Of a DNA stretch of 7,503 bases, positions 1-6,018 are shown piece by piece (position 1 is the first letter of the stretch; each line of letters begins with the position of its first letter). The notes below the pieces were generated by a model. That model was given only the letters and a program-made list of their open reading frames with translations. It was not told where the DNA came from and did not search any database. A program made the translations under genes and the position numbers. Location: NCBI GenBank assembly GCA_003235465.1, contig QJWD01000307.1:1-7503 (forward strand), read 5' to 3'. Source of the stretch: Nitrospirota bacterium (GTDB lineage: Bacteria; Nitrospinota; Nitrospinia; Nitrospinales; VA-1).

Positions 1-284
1 GTGATGAACACGGCGGCGCCGAGGAACTTGTCGTTCTCGTCGCGGCTGATGATGAAGCGGTAGCAGTTTTCATGCGCCGTCCAGTTGCCCTGGGTTATCA
101 GCTTGCCCATCTGCTCGTCGGTGAGGGTGATCTCCTTGACGAACAGCTTGCCCTCGGGCAGGAGGCGGCTGACGGCTTCGCGGGTGGTGGCGATTTTCAC
201 CGACGGCGTCACGTGCGCGTTGGCGGCGAGGGCCGCCATCAGTACCACCAGCAGGCTTAAGGCGATGGTGCGAAAAATTTTCAT
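1..284 (-). CDS. Exported FMN-binding-domain-like protein, N-terminal part (C-terminus outside the window)
   Basis: The first 94 codons are present; the gene runs off the left edge. The ATG at 284 is preceded by a strong ribosome binding site (AAAGGAGAG, with 8 bases between GGAG and the ATG). Residues 1-23 form a signal peptide: a short basic start, a hydrophobic core (residues 7-20) and a likely cleavage after ANA. The mature part has a pattern I associate with small periplasmic FMN-binding-domain proteins: a Leu-Thr-Asp-Glu-Gln motif starting a helix (about residues 58-62), then an aromatic strand (CYRFIISRD) and a turn leading to FLGAAVFI, like the Gly-x-Ala-xx-Phe strand of that fold. 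The Thr to which ApbE attaches FMN in related proteins would lie beyond the edge, so flavinylation cannot be judged. It lies 56 bases after the porin gene on the same strand, so co-transcription is likely. The export signal is clear; the family call is moderate. Confidence 0.6.
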   Translation of the reverse strand, partial: MKIFRTIALSLLVVLMAALAANAHVTPSVKIATTREAVSRLLPEGKLFVKEITLTDEQMGKLITQGNWTAHENCYRFIISRDENDKFLGAAVFI

Positions 285-320
285 GATGTTCTCTCCTTTG
301 GATGTTTCAATTTATTTTCA

Positions 321-334
321 GCGAGAGCTCTCGC
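321..334. repeat. 14-bp perfect palindrome between porin and FMN-binding-like gene
   Basis: The sequence GCGAGAGCTCTCGC is self-complementary. As RNA it could fold into a 5-bp stem with an AGCT loop. It lies just after the porin stop codon and about 37 bases before the next start codon. No run of U follows it on either strand, so it is not a convincing intrinsic terminator. It could be an mRNA 3'-end stabiliser, a processing site between the two cistrons, or a protein-binding palindrome. Confidence 0.4.
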
Positions 335-340
335 CATGCA

Positions 341-1603
341 TTAGAAACTGGCCACCAGTTCGGCGATGAAGCTGTCGCGCGTGCTTTCGCGGCCGCCGTC
401 TTCGTTTTCGAAGAAGCCGCTGGCGCTGTCCTCATCCACCCAGTCGTGCCGGTATTCGAGCCTGAGGTCGATGCCGGAGAGCAGGTGCTGGGTGCGCGGG
501 ATCACGCCGAAGCCCATGTAGCCGAGCAGCTCGGGCGAGATGTGAAACGTCGGCGCGAAGGTGACTTCGTGCATCGTGCGATCCTGCCTTGGATGGATGT
601 CCGGCCCGCCGTCTTTGTCGTCGTAGAAGCTGTAGCGCGCCGTGGTTCCAAGCCAGCGGGTGAAATCGTAATGCACCGTCGCCTGGCCGCTGTAAAACTC
701 GAAATCGTCGCCGTTGTTTTCCGCCGGGTTGCTGTTTTCATCGCGGCCGTAGGCGAACTCGAAGCCGAGAATCCAGTTGCGCCACGGCGTCATGGTGGCG
801 ACGATGTCGATCACGTGGCGCTGGTCGTCGTCGTTGTCCTCCTGCTCGGCGCCGATGAGGTAGGACACTTTCGTGTCCAGCCAGGGGAGCGGCGCGTAAC
901 CCACCTGAAGGAGGAAGCTCTTCGAATCGTTGTTCTCGCCGTCGCCCGCGTTGCGGTTCCAGCCGTTGAACACCGCGCCGCGCACTTCCAGGTTCTCCTG
1001 AATCGGGTAGGTCGCCATGAGGCCCACCATCTTCGACGGCGAGGCGAACTGGTACGCGAGGGAGTGGCTCGCCTGCAGGAGCAGCGGCGCGTCCTCCTGC
1101 TCGAAGCTGACGGGAGAGTTGAACTTGCCGAGGGCGAAGTCGATGCCGTTGCCGATGGGCGCGACGAGGTGAACCTCGCCCGCGTCGAGCTCGGTTTCGG
1201 TTTCCAGCTCGCCGTCGTGGAAGTGCTGGCCGATCTCGACCGCCGCCGCCACCCAGGCGTAGTCCGAATAGCGCTTGGTGAAGCCGATTTCCATCAGGTT
1301 GAAACCGAAGCGGCTGTTATCTGCCGGGTCCTGGCCGAAGTGCAGCTCGTTGCCGTGGCCGTGGGCGACGCCGTTGTTGTTGTAGGTGTACGACGTCACC
1401 GCGTAACCGGTGATGATGGTCTGCCGCGCGCGGTCGTCATAACTTTTGCCCGGCAGTCTGCCCGGGTTCAGGGATTGCAGGTTGAGGGACGGTTGGTCCA
1501 GGTCGTCCAGGGAAATTTCCTTTTCCCCGGCCACCGCCTGGGCGGTGAACAGGCATGGGAACATAAACGCTCCCAGAATCAAATTCAGCTTCACGTAACG
1601 CAT
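341..1603 (-). CDS. Outer-membrane beta-barrel porin, OmpL-like (bbp2-type)
   Basis: This encodes a 420-residue predicted outer-membrane porin. The start at 1603 is chosen because AAGGAG lies 5 bases upstream and the protein then begins with a normal signal peptide (MRYVK, hydrophobic core, likely cleavage after AVA at residue 25). An upstream ATG at 1678 would add 25 residues that do not look like a signal peptide. The mature protein has alternating aromatic and polar strands with acidic turns, and ends in Phe as barrel-assembly (BAM) substrates usually do. A first strand such as TGYAVTSYTYN (residues 65-75) and the stretch GKFNSPVSFEQ (159-169), followed by a Ser/Tyr-containing strand, resemble the putative beta-barrel porin-2 family. 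A His-rich turn (AHGHGNELHFG, about 80-90) lies near the N-terminus. The substrate cannot be read from the sequence. The gene sits between a secreted His/Cys-rich protein and an FMN-binding-like protein, all on one strand. The barrel is confident; the exact family is less so. Confidence 0.8.
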   Translation of the reverse strand: MRYVKLNLILGAFMFPCLFTAQAVAGEKEISLDDLDQPSLNLQSLNPGRLPGKSYDDRARQTIITGYAVTSYTYNNNGVAHGHGNELHFGQDPADNSRFGFNLMEIGFTKRYSDYAWVAAAVEIGQHFHDGELETETELDAGEVHLVAPIGNGIDFALGKFNSPVSFEQEDAPLLLQASHSLAYQFASPSKMVGLMATYPIQENLEVRGAVFNGWNRNAGDGENNDSKSFLLQVGYAPLPWLDTKVSYLIGAEQEDNDDDQRHVIDIVATMTPWRNWILGFEFAYGRDENSNPAENNGDDFEFYSGQATVHYDFTRWLGTTARYSFYDDKDGGPDIHPRQDRTMHEVTFAPTFHISPELLGYMGFGVIPRTQHLLSGIDLRLEYRHDWVDEDSASGFFENEDGGRESTRDSFIAELVASF

Positions 1604-1715
1604 GGGGACTCCTTCTCTGATCTTCTCCGGCGGCGGGAGCGGCTGTCCACGGTTCACAGATAGGACTACACCACCCACTACGGGCCGGATGTAAATGAAT
1701 TAAATGGAAATTCGA
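1604..1715 (-). other. Porin leader / intergenic region
   Basis: About 112 bases separate the stop of the small His/Cys-rich gene from the porin start. The part nearest the upstream gene is AT-rich (about 1691-1712), in contrast to its surroundings, and is the likeliest place for a porin promoter. I could not find a convincing -35/-10 pair. The porin ribosome binding site AAGGAG is at 1609-1614. No terminator-like hairpin with a U-run is visible, so read-through from the upstream gene is also possible. Confidence 0.3.
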
Positions 1716-2171
1716 CTACGAGATCAGGGAAATGCGTCTGGGAGGCGGTGAAGCGGGATCGAATTCTGGAGAAAGGTAGCGGAGGGAAGCGTTAAGCGCC
1801 ACCGGCCGCGCGTCGGCCGGCGTGAGAGCGGCCTGGCTTTCGCTTAAGGCCGGGTTGTGCTGGGAAACGGAAGACGCCGGAACATGCCCGGCCGGGCTGC
1901 CGCCGCAATCCGCGGCAATCGCGGGCTCGGGGCTGCCGCTTCTGGCGTGCGGGCAGGGCGTTTGAAAATCCCCATGCTGGTGCAAAAGGCAATGCGGAGC
2001 GCCGCTCGCATCCCCCAGCGTGCCGGGGGCTTCAAAGGGCGCGGCGTGGTGCTGGGCGTGACCCGGATTGGCGGACGCCTGGGCGGGGGCTGCCGCACTC
2101 AAGAACAAGAGAACGCCAGCCATCAGGAAAAGCGCCCTGCCGCTTGAAATGTTGGCGAAATGTTTCAGCAT
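1716..2171 (-). CDS. Small secreted His/Cys-rich protein of unknown function
   Basis: This is a 151-residue protein from the ATG at 2171; a GTG at 2180 in the same frame would add three residues. GGTGG, 4 bases before the ATG, is a weak ribosome binding site. Residues 1-32 form a clear signal peptide (basic start, long Leu/Ala core, APAQA cleavage site). The mature part has low complexity, rich in Ala, Pro, Ser and His. It carries clustered possible metal ligands: GHAQHH (37-42), HC..H.H (60-66), CPH (73-75) and DCGG (88-91), with three Cys (61, 73, 89). The spacing recalls small periplasmic proteins found near heavy-metal efflux genes, but I cannot assign a named family. The Pro-rich C-terminus shows no membrane anchor. 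It lies directly upstream of the porin on the same strand. Export is well supported; a role in metal binding is inferred from composition only. Confidence 0.65.
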   Translation of the reverse strand: MLKHFANISSGRALFLMAGVLLFLSAAAPAQASANPGHAQHHAAPFEAPGTLGDASGAPHCLLHQHGDFQTPCPHARSGSPEPAIAADCGGSPAGHVPASSVSQHNPALSESQAALTPADARPVALNASLRYLSPEFDPASPPPRRISLIS

Positions 2172-2181
2172 GCAAACCACC

Positions 2182-2198
2182 GCTCTTTAAAGAAGAGC
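2182..2198. repeat. 6-bp inverted repeat upstream of the His/Cys-rich gene
   Basis: GCTCTT and AAGAGC are separated by a 5-base loop (TAAAG). The element lies 10 bases upstream of the ATG at 2171, within the 84-base gap after the HD-GYP stop codon. It is not followed by a U-run on the minus strand. It could be a small leader hairpin affecting translation, or an operator; nothing distinguishes the two. Confidence 0.35.
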
Positions 2199-2264
2199 CT
2201 TAATGCCTGTTCCTTCATTGCCCTTTGTAGAATAAGGCGATGATAAGCAATGGCGCAAAAGATT

Positions 2265-3119
2265 TCAAGTGGTTTTTAGGGCGGTGGCGGCAGTGGGCTG
2301 GTCCTTTGGGCCGCGTGCCTGGCTCTCTATCACCAGGCGGATAAAATCGATGAGGAGGGCTTCGTCCAGATGGCCGGGCATTTTGTCCTTCATTTCGGTG
2401 AGCGCCTCGAAGGGAGTGAGTGGGAGGCGGTGGTCGCGGCTCGCGCCCAGGGCGCTCCACACATCGGCGATGGCGCCCATGCGCCCGTACGAAGAAATTC
2501 GGCTGCCCGAAAGGCCCATGGGGTAACCGGAGCCGTCGTATTTCTCGTGATGTTCGGCGACCATTGCCAGCACGTTTTTGCTGAAGCTCTTGAGGTCGTT
2601 CAACACTTTCCTGCCCGCCGAGGGGTGCTTGCGCACCGCCAAAAACTCCTCCGGCGTGAGCTTACCCTTTTTAGACAGGATGGGCTCGGGGATGAATTTC
2701 TTGCCGATGTCGAGCAGCGCGCCGCCCTGCCCGAGCTCCGCCACCTCGTCCCGGCCCATCCCCATGCCGATGCCGAAGATCATGCTGTAAAGGCAGACGT
2801 TGGCGCAGTGGGCGTAGTGGTCGTTGTCCTTGTGCGACAGGCGGTACGCCTCGGCGAGGTTCAGGCCGCCTTCGAACAGGCAGTCGCGCATCACCCGCGT
2901 CACATCCTTGACCGTGCGCAGAATGCGCGACGAGCCGATGTTCTCGAAGTATTCCTTGAGGACCTGCTGAAGAACGCGGTAGGCCTTTTCCATCACCTCG
3001 CAGGGCGGGCGGCCGTTTTCCAGGTCCTTCCTCAGGCCGGCGATCAGGAAATCCTTATAATATTTGATGAGGTCGGTTTCGTGGATGTAGAAATCCTGCG
3101 TCGTGTTCGAGGTTACCAT
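2265..3119 (-). CDS. HD-GYP domain protein with degenerate HD motif (probable former c-di-GMP phosphodiesterase)
   Basis: The gene gives 284 residues from the first in-frame ATG at 3119, with AAGGAG 12 bases upstream, a rather long spacing. Residues about 95-270 form an HD-GYP domain, a family that normally hydrolyses cyclic di-GMP at a bi- or tri-metal site. Visible motifs are HYAH (101-104), LLDIGKKFIP (135-144), HPSAG (165-169), HHEKYDGSGYP (190-200) and RMGAIADVWSAL (213-224). In the second motif Leu136 (CTC) replaces the histidine of the defining His-Asp pair; Asp137 remains. The usual DAL of the last motif reads SAL. The GYP part is intact. Activity is therefore doubtful: the protein may be a c-di-GMP-binding pseudo-enzyme or a decayed gene. 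The coding frame stays open for 56 more codons upstream (see the next entry), so this start probably does not give the ancestral full length. No signal peptide is seen. The family call is firm; the function is not. Confidence 0.85.
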   Translation of the reverse strand: MVTSNTTQDFYIHETDLIKYYKDFLIAGLRKDLENGRPPCEVMEKAYRVLQQVLKEYFENIGSSRILRTVKDVTRVMRDCLFEGGLNLAEAYRLSHKDNDHYAHCANVCLYSMIFGIGMGMGRDEVAELGQGGALLDIGKKFIPEPILSKKGKLTPEEFLAVRKHPSAGRKVLNDLKSFSKNVLAMVAEHHEKYDGSGYPMGLSGSRISSYGRMGAIADVWSALGASRDHRLPLTPFEALTEMKDKMPGHLDEALLIDFIRLVIESQARGPKDQPTAATALKTT

Positions 3120-3296
3120 GGCGCGAATGCGCTCCTTATTGGCCGCCTCATAATGGGCGAAAATGAGGAACTTCGGCTGCGAGAGCCCCTGCTCGCTCTT
3201 GCAGTAGATATCGAAGCCGATGGCGCCGCCCTCGCGCCAGGCCTTGTTGAGAAAATCCAGGTTGATCTTGCGGTAATACTGAGTCAGCTATTCCAT
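3120..3296 (-). pseudogene. Upstream in-frame extension of the HD-GYP gene, interrupted by TAG at codon 3
   Basis: The HD-GYP frame continues without a stop from 3119 back to 3287 and reads like protein (YYRKINLDFLNKAWREGG, then IGFDIYCKS, then PKFLIFAHYEAANKERIR). It joins smoothly to the DFYIHETDLIKYYKDFL stretch after the ATG at 3119, a pattern typical of the domain preceding HD-GYP. The frame has no ATG, GTG or TTG here. Immediately before it comes ATG-GAA-TAG (3288-3296), in frame. A second ATG at 3304 is in another frame and ends at a TGA after six codons; a one-base insertion would join it to the coding frame. Possible explanations are a nonsense mutation at codon 3, a frameshift near the start, initiation at CTG 3287 (preceded by GGAATAG), or a sequence error. 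Translation may now restart at 3119. Confidence 0.55.
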
Positions 3297-3313
3297 AACG
3301 TCATGCTTACCAT

Positions 3314-3319
3314 ATTATA
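3314..3319 (-). promoter_or_regulatory. Candidate -10 element for the HD-GYP gene
   Basis: On the minus strand this reads TATAAT, a perfect match to the bacterial sigma-70 -10 consensus in a GC-rich setting. It lies 17 bases upstream of the ATG at 3296 and 26 bases upstream of the open coding frame. No good -35 hexamer is found 16-18 bases upstream. If it is used, transcription would start near 3307 and the leader would be very short, which supports the idea that the original start codon lies near 3287-3304 rather than at 3119. Confidence 0.4.
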
Positions 3320-3517
3320 GGGCGGTGCTCCAGCGGCACAGGGGTGATCCGGGCCGCCCTTTCAGGATAAGGCGCAACCCACTAAAAGTAAAAGTTTTAT
3401 TTGATTTTTGCTGGACTTGCCAAAGCCCGGTGACAGCGCGGCGCCCTTCCCGTTGGGGCCCGCCCGCCCGGCAAAAATAGCCGAACAGGCCCAAAAATCC
3501 GTGCGTTCCTTTTGCTC

Positions 3518-3546
3518 TTGTGCTAATGATTCAGAGCGGGTTTAAT
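3518..3546 (+). promoter_or_regulatory. Candidate sigma-70 promoter for gpmA
   Basis: A -35-like TTGTGC (3518-3523) and a -10-like TTTAAT (3541-3546) are separated by exactly 17 bases. The -10 box matches the consensus at five of six positions, the -35 box at three of six. Transcription would start near 3553, leaving a short leader containing the ribosome binding site GAGGAGAGG (3555-3563) before the ATG at 3568. The rest of the divergent region (3320-3517) contains an AT-rich patch around 3380-3410 and a GC-rich patch around 3425-3475, with no gene. Confidence 0.4.
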
Positions 3547-3567
3547 TCTGCATCGAGGAGAGGAATC

Positions 3568-4314
3568 ATGCTGAAACTGGTACTGCTCAGGCACGGCCAA
3601 AGCCGATGGAACCTGGAGAACCGCTTCACCGGCTGGACCGATGTCGACCTCACAGAAGAAGGCCGGAATGAAGCGCGGGCGGCGGGAAAACTGCTGAAGG
3701 AGGAAGGCTACCTCTTTGACCTCGCCTACACCTCGGTGCTCAAGCGCGCCATCCGCACGTTGTGGATCGTGCTCGACGAGATGGACCTGATGTGGATCCC
3801 CGTCCATCGCTCCTGGCGGCTGAACGAGCGCCACTACGGCGCATTGCAGGGCCTGAACAAGGCCGAAACCGCCGCCAAACACGGCGCGGACCAGGTTAAA
3901 ATCTGGCGGCGCAGCTATTCCGAACCGCCGCCGCCGCTAGACGCCGGTGACGAGCGCCACCCCGCAAGCGACCTCCGCTACCGCGACCTGGCCGAGGCCG
4001 ACCGGCCCGCCACCGAGGCGCTCTCGCACACGGTGAAACGCTTTCTCCCCTACTGGTTCGATGAAATCGTCCCGAGCCTGAAGGCGGGAAAGTCGGTGCT
4101 CATCTGCGCCCACGGCAACAGCCTGCGCGCGCTGGTCAAGCACCTGGACAGCATGAGCGATGAAGACATCGTCGAACTCAACATCCCGACGGGCATCCCG
4201 CTGGTGTATGAACTGGACGACGACCTAAGGCCCCTGCGTCACTATTACCTGGGCGACGCCGAAGCGGCGAAGGCCCAGGCGGAAAAAGTGGCGCGCCAGG
4301 CCGAGGGCAAATAG
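3568..4314 (+). CDS. gpmA: 2,3-bisphosphoglycerate-dependent phosphoglycerate mutase
   Basis: This cytoplasmic enzyme interconverts 3-phosphoglycerate and 2-phosphoglycerate in glycolysis and gluconeogenesis through a phosphohistidine. The protein is 248 residues, close to the roughly 250 of E. coli GpmA. Visible family motifs are LRHGQSRWN (7-15, with the phosphorylated His9), [14 protein letters not shown] (19-32), LKRAIRT (58-64, Arg60), [12 protein letters not shown] (84-95, Glu87), YSEPPPPLD (117-125), and [14 protein letters not shown] (181-194, His182) followed by [15 protein letters not shown] (203-217). The start at 3568 is preceded by GAGGAGAGG and begins directly with the first beta strand; a GTG at 3520 in the same frame would add 16 unrelated residues. 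The motif ESL after the Arg-Tyr loop reads EAL, a mild change. The gene stands alone: it diverges from the HD-GYP gene and converges on recN. The identification is very secure. Confidence 0.97.
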   Translation: MLKLVLLRHGQSRWNLENRFTGWTDVDLTEEGRNEARAAGKLLKEEGYLFDLAYTSVLKRAIRTLWIVLDEMDLMWIPVHRSWRLNERHYGALQGLNKAETAAKHGADQVKIWRRSYSEPPPPLDAGDERHPASDLRYRDLAEADRPATEALSHTVKRFLPYWFDEIVPSLKAGKSVLICAHGNSLRALVKHLDSMSDEDIVELNIPTGIPLVYELDDDLRPLRHYYLGDAEAAKAQAEKVARQAEGK

Positions 4315-4315
4315 C

Positions 4316-4333
4316 CAGGCCCCTCAGGGCCTG
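4316..4333. terminator. Hairpin between convergent gpmA and recN
   Basis: CAGGCCC and GGGCCTG form a 7-bp GC-rich perfect stem with a 4-base loop (CTCA). It begins just after the gpmA stop codon and covers the recN stop codon (4324-4326), so it is symmetrical to both convergent transcripts. Neither side has a strong U-run (AGCATTT on plus, GCTATTT on minus). It is a plausible shared bidirectional terminator, but a weak one by the U-tract criterion. Confidence 0.5.
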
Positions 4334-6018
4334 AGCATTTCGCGGGCGTGCTTCAAGGTGGCCGGGGTGATTTTTTCGCCGCCGGACATGCGCGCGAGCT
4401 CCTCCACCCGTTCTTCCAGGCTCAGTTCGCGGATCGTCGACACCGTTCTCTTTCCCCGCACTTCCTTCTCGACCCGGTAGTGGGCCCCGGCCATGCCGGC
4501 GATCTGCGCCAGGTGGGTGATGCTGAACACCTGGCGGCCCGCCGCCACCTTCTTGAGCCTTACGCCCACCTTCTCGGCCACCTTGCCGCCGATGCCCGAA
4601 TCCACCTCGTCGAAAATCATCACCGGCACCGTGTCCTCCCGGTTGAGGATGGACTTAAGCGCGAGCATCACGCGCGAAAGCTCGCCGCCCGAGACGATCT
4701 TCGCCAGCGGCTTCATTGTCTCGCCGGGGTTGGGCGAGAACAGGAATTCGATCTCCCCCAGGCCGCGCGCCGTGAGACCGAGCCGCTCGCCGCGAAAACG
4801 GACGAAACCCGTAGCGTCGGGCTCGTAATGGAAACGCACGCCGAACTGGACGCGCGCCATGTCGAGATCCCGCAGTTCGCCGACCACCTTTTTCTCGAGT
4901 TCGCCCGCCGTTTTCTCCCGAGCCAAGGCCAGCGCCGACGCCTGCTTTTCAAGCTCGGCCTCCTCGCTTTTGAGCTTGGACTCAAGCGCCGCCATGCTCT
5001 CCTCGCCGCTTGCAAGTTCCACGAGCTCCTCCGCCAGCTTTTCGCGCCGGGCGAGAATCGCCGGAATGTCGCCGCCGTGTTTTCTCTTTAGCCCGTTGAT
5101 CTCCGCCTGCCGGTCGTCGATCTCCTCGAGGCGCTCCGGGTCGAACTTAAGCTGCCGCCGGTAGTCTCTCAGCGCGTCGATGAGCGCCTCGGTTTCGAAA
5201 TACGCCGTCTGCGCATGGCCGAGCTTCGCCTCCAGGCCGGCATCGAGGTCCACCAGGGACTCGAGCCCGGCCACCGCCCGGCCCAGCCGTTCGATCACCG
5301 CCCCGTCGGCATCGGACAGTTGATCGAGCAATTGCTCGACGGTCTGGTGGATCTTCTCGGCGTTCCTCATCCGCTTCTTTTCCGCTTGCAGGGCTTCTTC
5401 CTCGCCGGGTTTGAGCTCGGCGCGGTCGATCTCGGCGAGTTGAAAGGCGATGAGTTCCTGCCGGCTTTCGCGGTCCCTGGCGCGGGCGCGCATGTCGTCC
5501 AGTTTTTTCCGCCCCGCCTGGTAGGCGGCGAGACGCTCCGCCAGCGCCTGCCTGGGAGCCCCGGTCTTGCCGTACAGGTCGAGCAGTTCGAGGTGGGTTT
5601 CCGGCCTGAGAAGGGACTGATGGTCGTGCTGGCCGTGGATGTCCACCAGCCGGTCGCCGATTTTCGCCAGCGTCGCCACCGTGACCTGGCTGTCGTTGAT
5701 GAGGCAGCGGCTCTTGCCCGCCGCCGACAGCACGCGCTTGATGAGCACCTCGCCGTCCTCCACCTCGATGCCCAGGTCGCCGAACGAGGCGAGGAGCGCC
5801 TGGTCGGCAATTTCAAAACGCGCCTCCACCGTGGCCTGCGACTCGCCGGTGCGGATGAAATCGTTGTCGGCCCGGCCGCCCAGGATGAGGTTCAGCGCAT
5901 CGATGATGATCGACTTGCCCGCCCCCGTCTCACCGGTAAGCACGTTGAAGCCCTCGCGGAACTCGATCCGCAGGCTGTCGATGATGGCAAAATGGGCGAT
6001 CTTGAGTTCTTTAAGCAT
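4324..6018 (-). CDS. recN: DNA repair protein RecN (SMC-like ATPase)
   Basis: RecN is a cytoplasmic SMC-family ATPase that acts early in recombinational repair of double-strand breaks. The protein is 564 residues from the ATG at 6018, close to the roughly 550 of known RecN. The N-terminus MLKELKIAHFAIID leads to Walker A GETGAGKS (29-36). The RecN-typical GQHDHQSLL follows at 129-137, then a long charged coiled coil (about 160-370) that breaks and reverses around the middle. The C-terminal ATPase half has the ABC signature SGGELSR (443-449), Walker B with MIFDEVDSGIGG (467-478), the switch ITHLAQIA (500-507) and a final ARMSGG segment typical of the family. A longer reading from 6072 adds 18 residues without homology. 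The start overlaps the end of the upstream TPR gene by 8 bases and lacks a clear ribosome binding site, so translational coupling is likely. No recognisable LexA box is seen upstream. Confidence 0.96.
   Translation of the reverse strand: MLKELKIAHFAIIDSLRIEFREGFNVLTGETGAGKSIIIDALNLILGGRADNDFIRTGESQATVEARFEIADQALLASFGDLGIEVEDGEVLIKRVLSAAGKSRCLINDSQVTVATLAKIGDRLVDIHGQHDHQSLLRPETHLELLDLYGKTGAPRQALAERLAAYQAGRKKLDDMRARARDRESRQELIAFQLAEIDRAELKPGEEEALQAEKKRMRNAEKIHQTVEQLLDQLSDADGAVIERLGRAVAGLESLVDLDAGLEAKLGHAQTAYFETEALIDALRDYRRQLKFDPERLEEIDDRQAEINGLKRKHGGDIPAILARREKLAEELVELASGEESMAALESKLKSEEAELEKQASALALAREKTAGELEKKVVGELRDLDMARVQFGVRFHYEPDATGFVRFRGERLGLTARGLGEIEFLFSPNPGETMKPLAKIVSGGELSRVMLALKSILNREDTVPVMIFDEVDSGIGGKVAEKVGVRLKKVAAGRQVFSITHLAQIAGMAGAHYRVEKEVRGKRTVSTIRELSLEERVEELARMSGGEKITPATLKHAREMLRP

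Noticed and set aside
302..1663. Open reading frame of 453 codons on the plus strand, opposite the porin
   Set aside because: It mirrors the porin coding frame and reads as Val/Ala/Arg/Glu-rich low-complexity sequence typical of the antisense of GC-rich genes. The porin strand has a ribosome binding site, signal peptide and C-terminal Phe.
1604..1678. Upstream ATG at 1678 as the porin start
   Set aside because: The added 25 residues do not form part of a signal peptide, and the ATG at 1603 has AAGGAG at good spacing.
2370..3320. Open reading frame of 316 codons on the plus strand, opposite the HD-GYP gene
   Set aside because: It is an antisense shadow; the minus strand holds clear HD-GYP motifs. 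Its length only shows that this DNA has long been coding.
3320..3359. Inverted repeat GGGCGG/CCGCCC upstream of the HD-GYP gene
   Set aside because: The arms are only 6 bases with a 28-base gap in GC-rich DNA, which is expected by chance.
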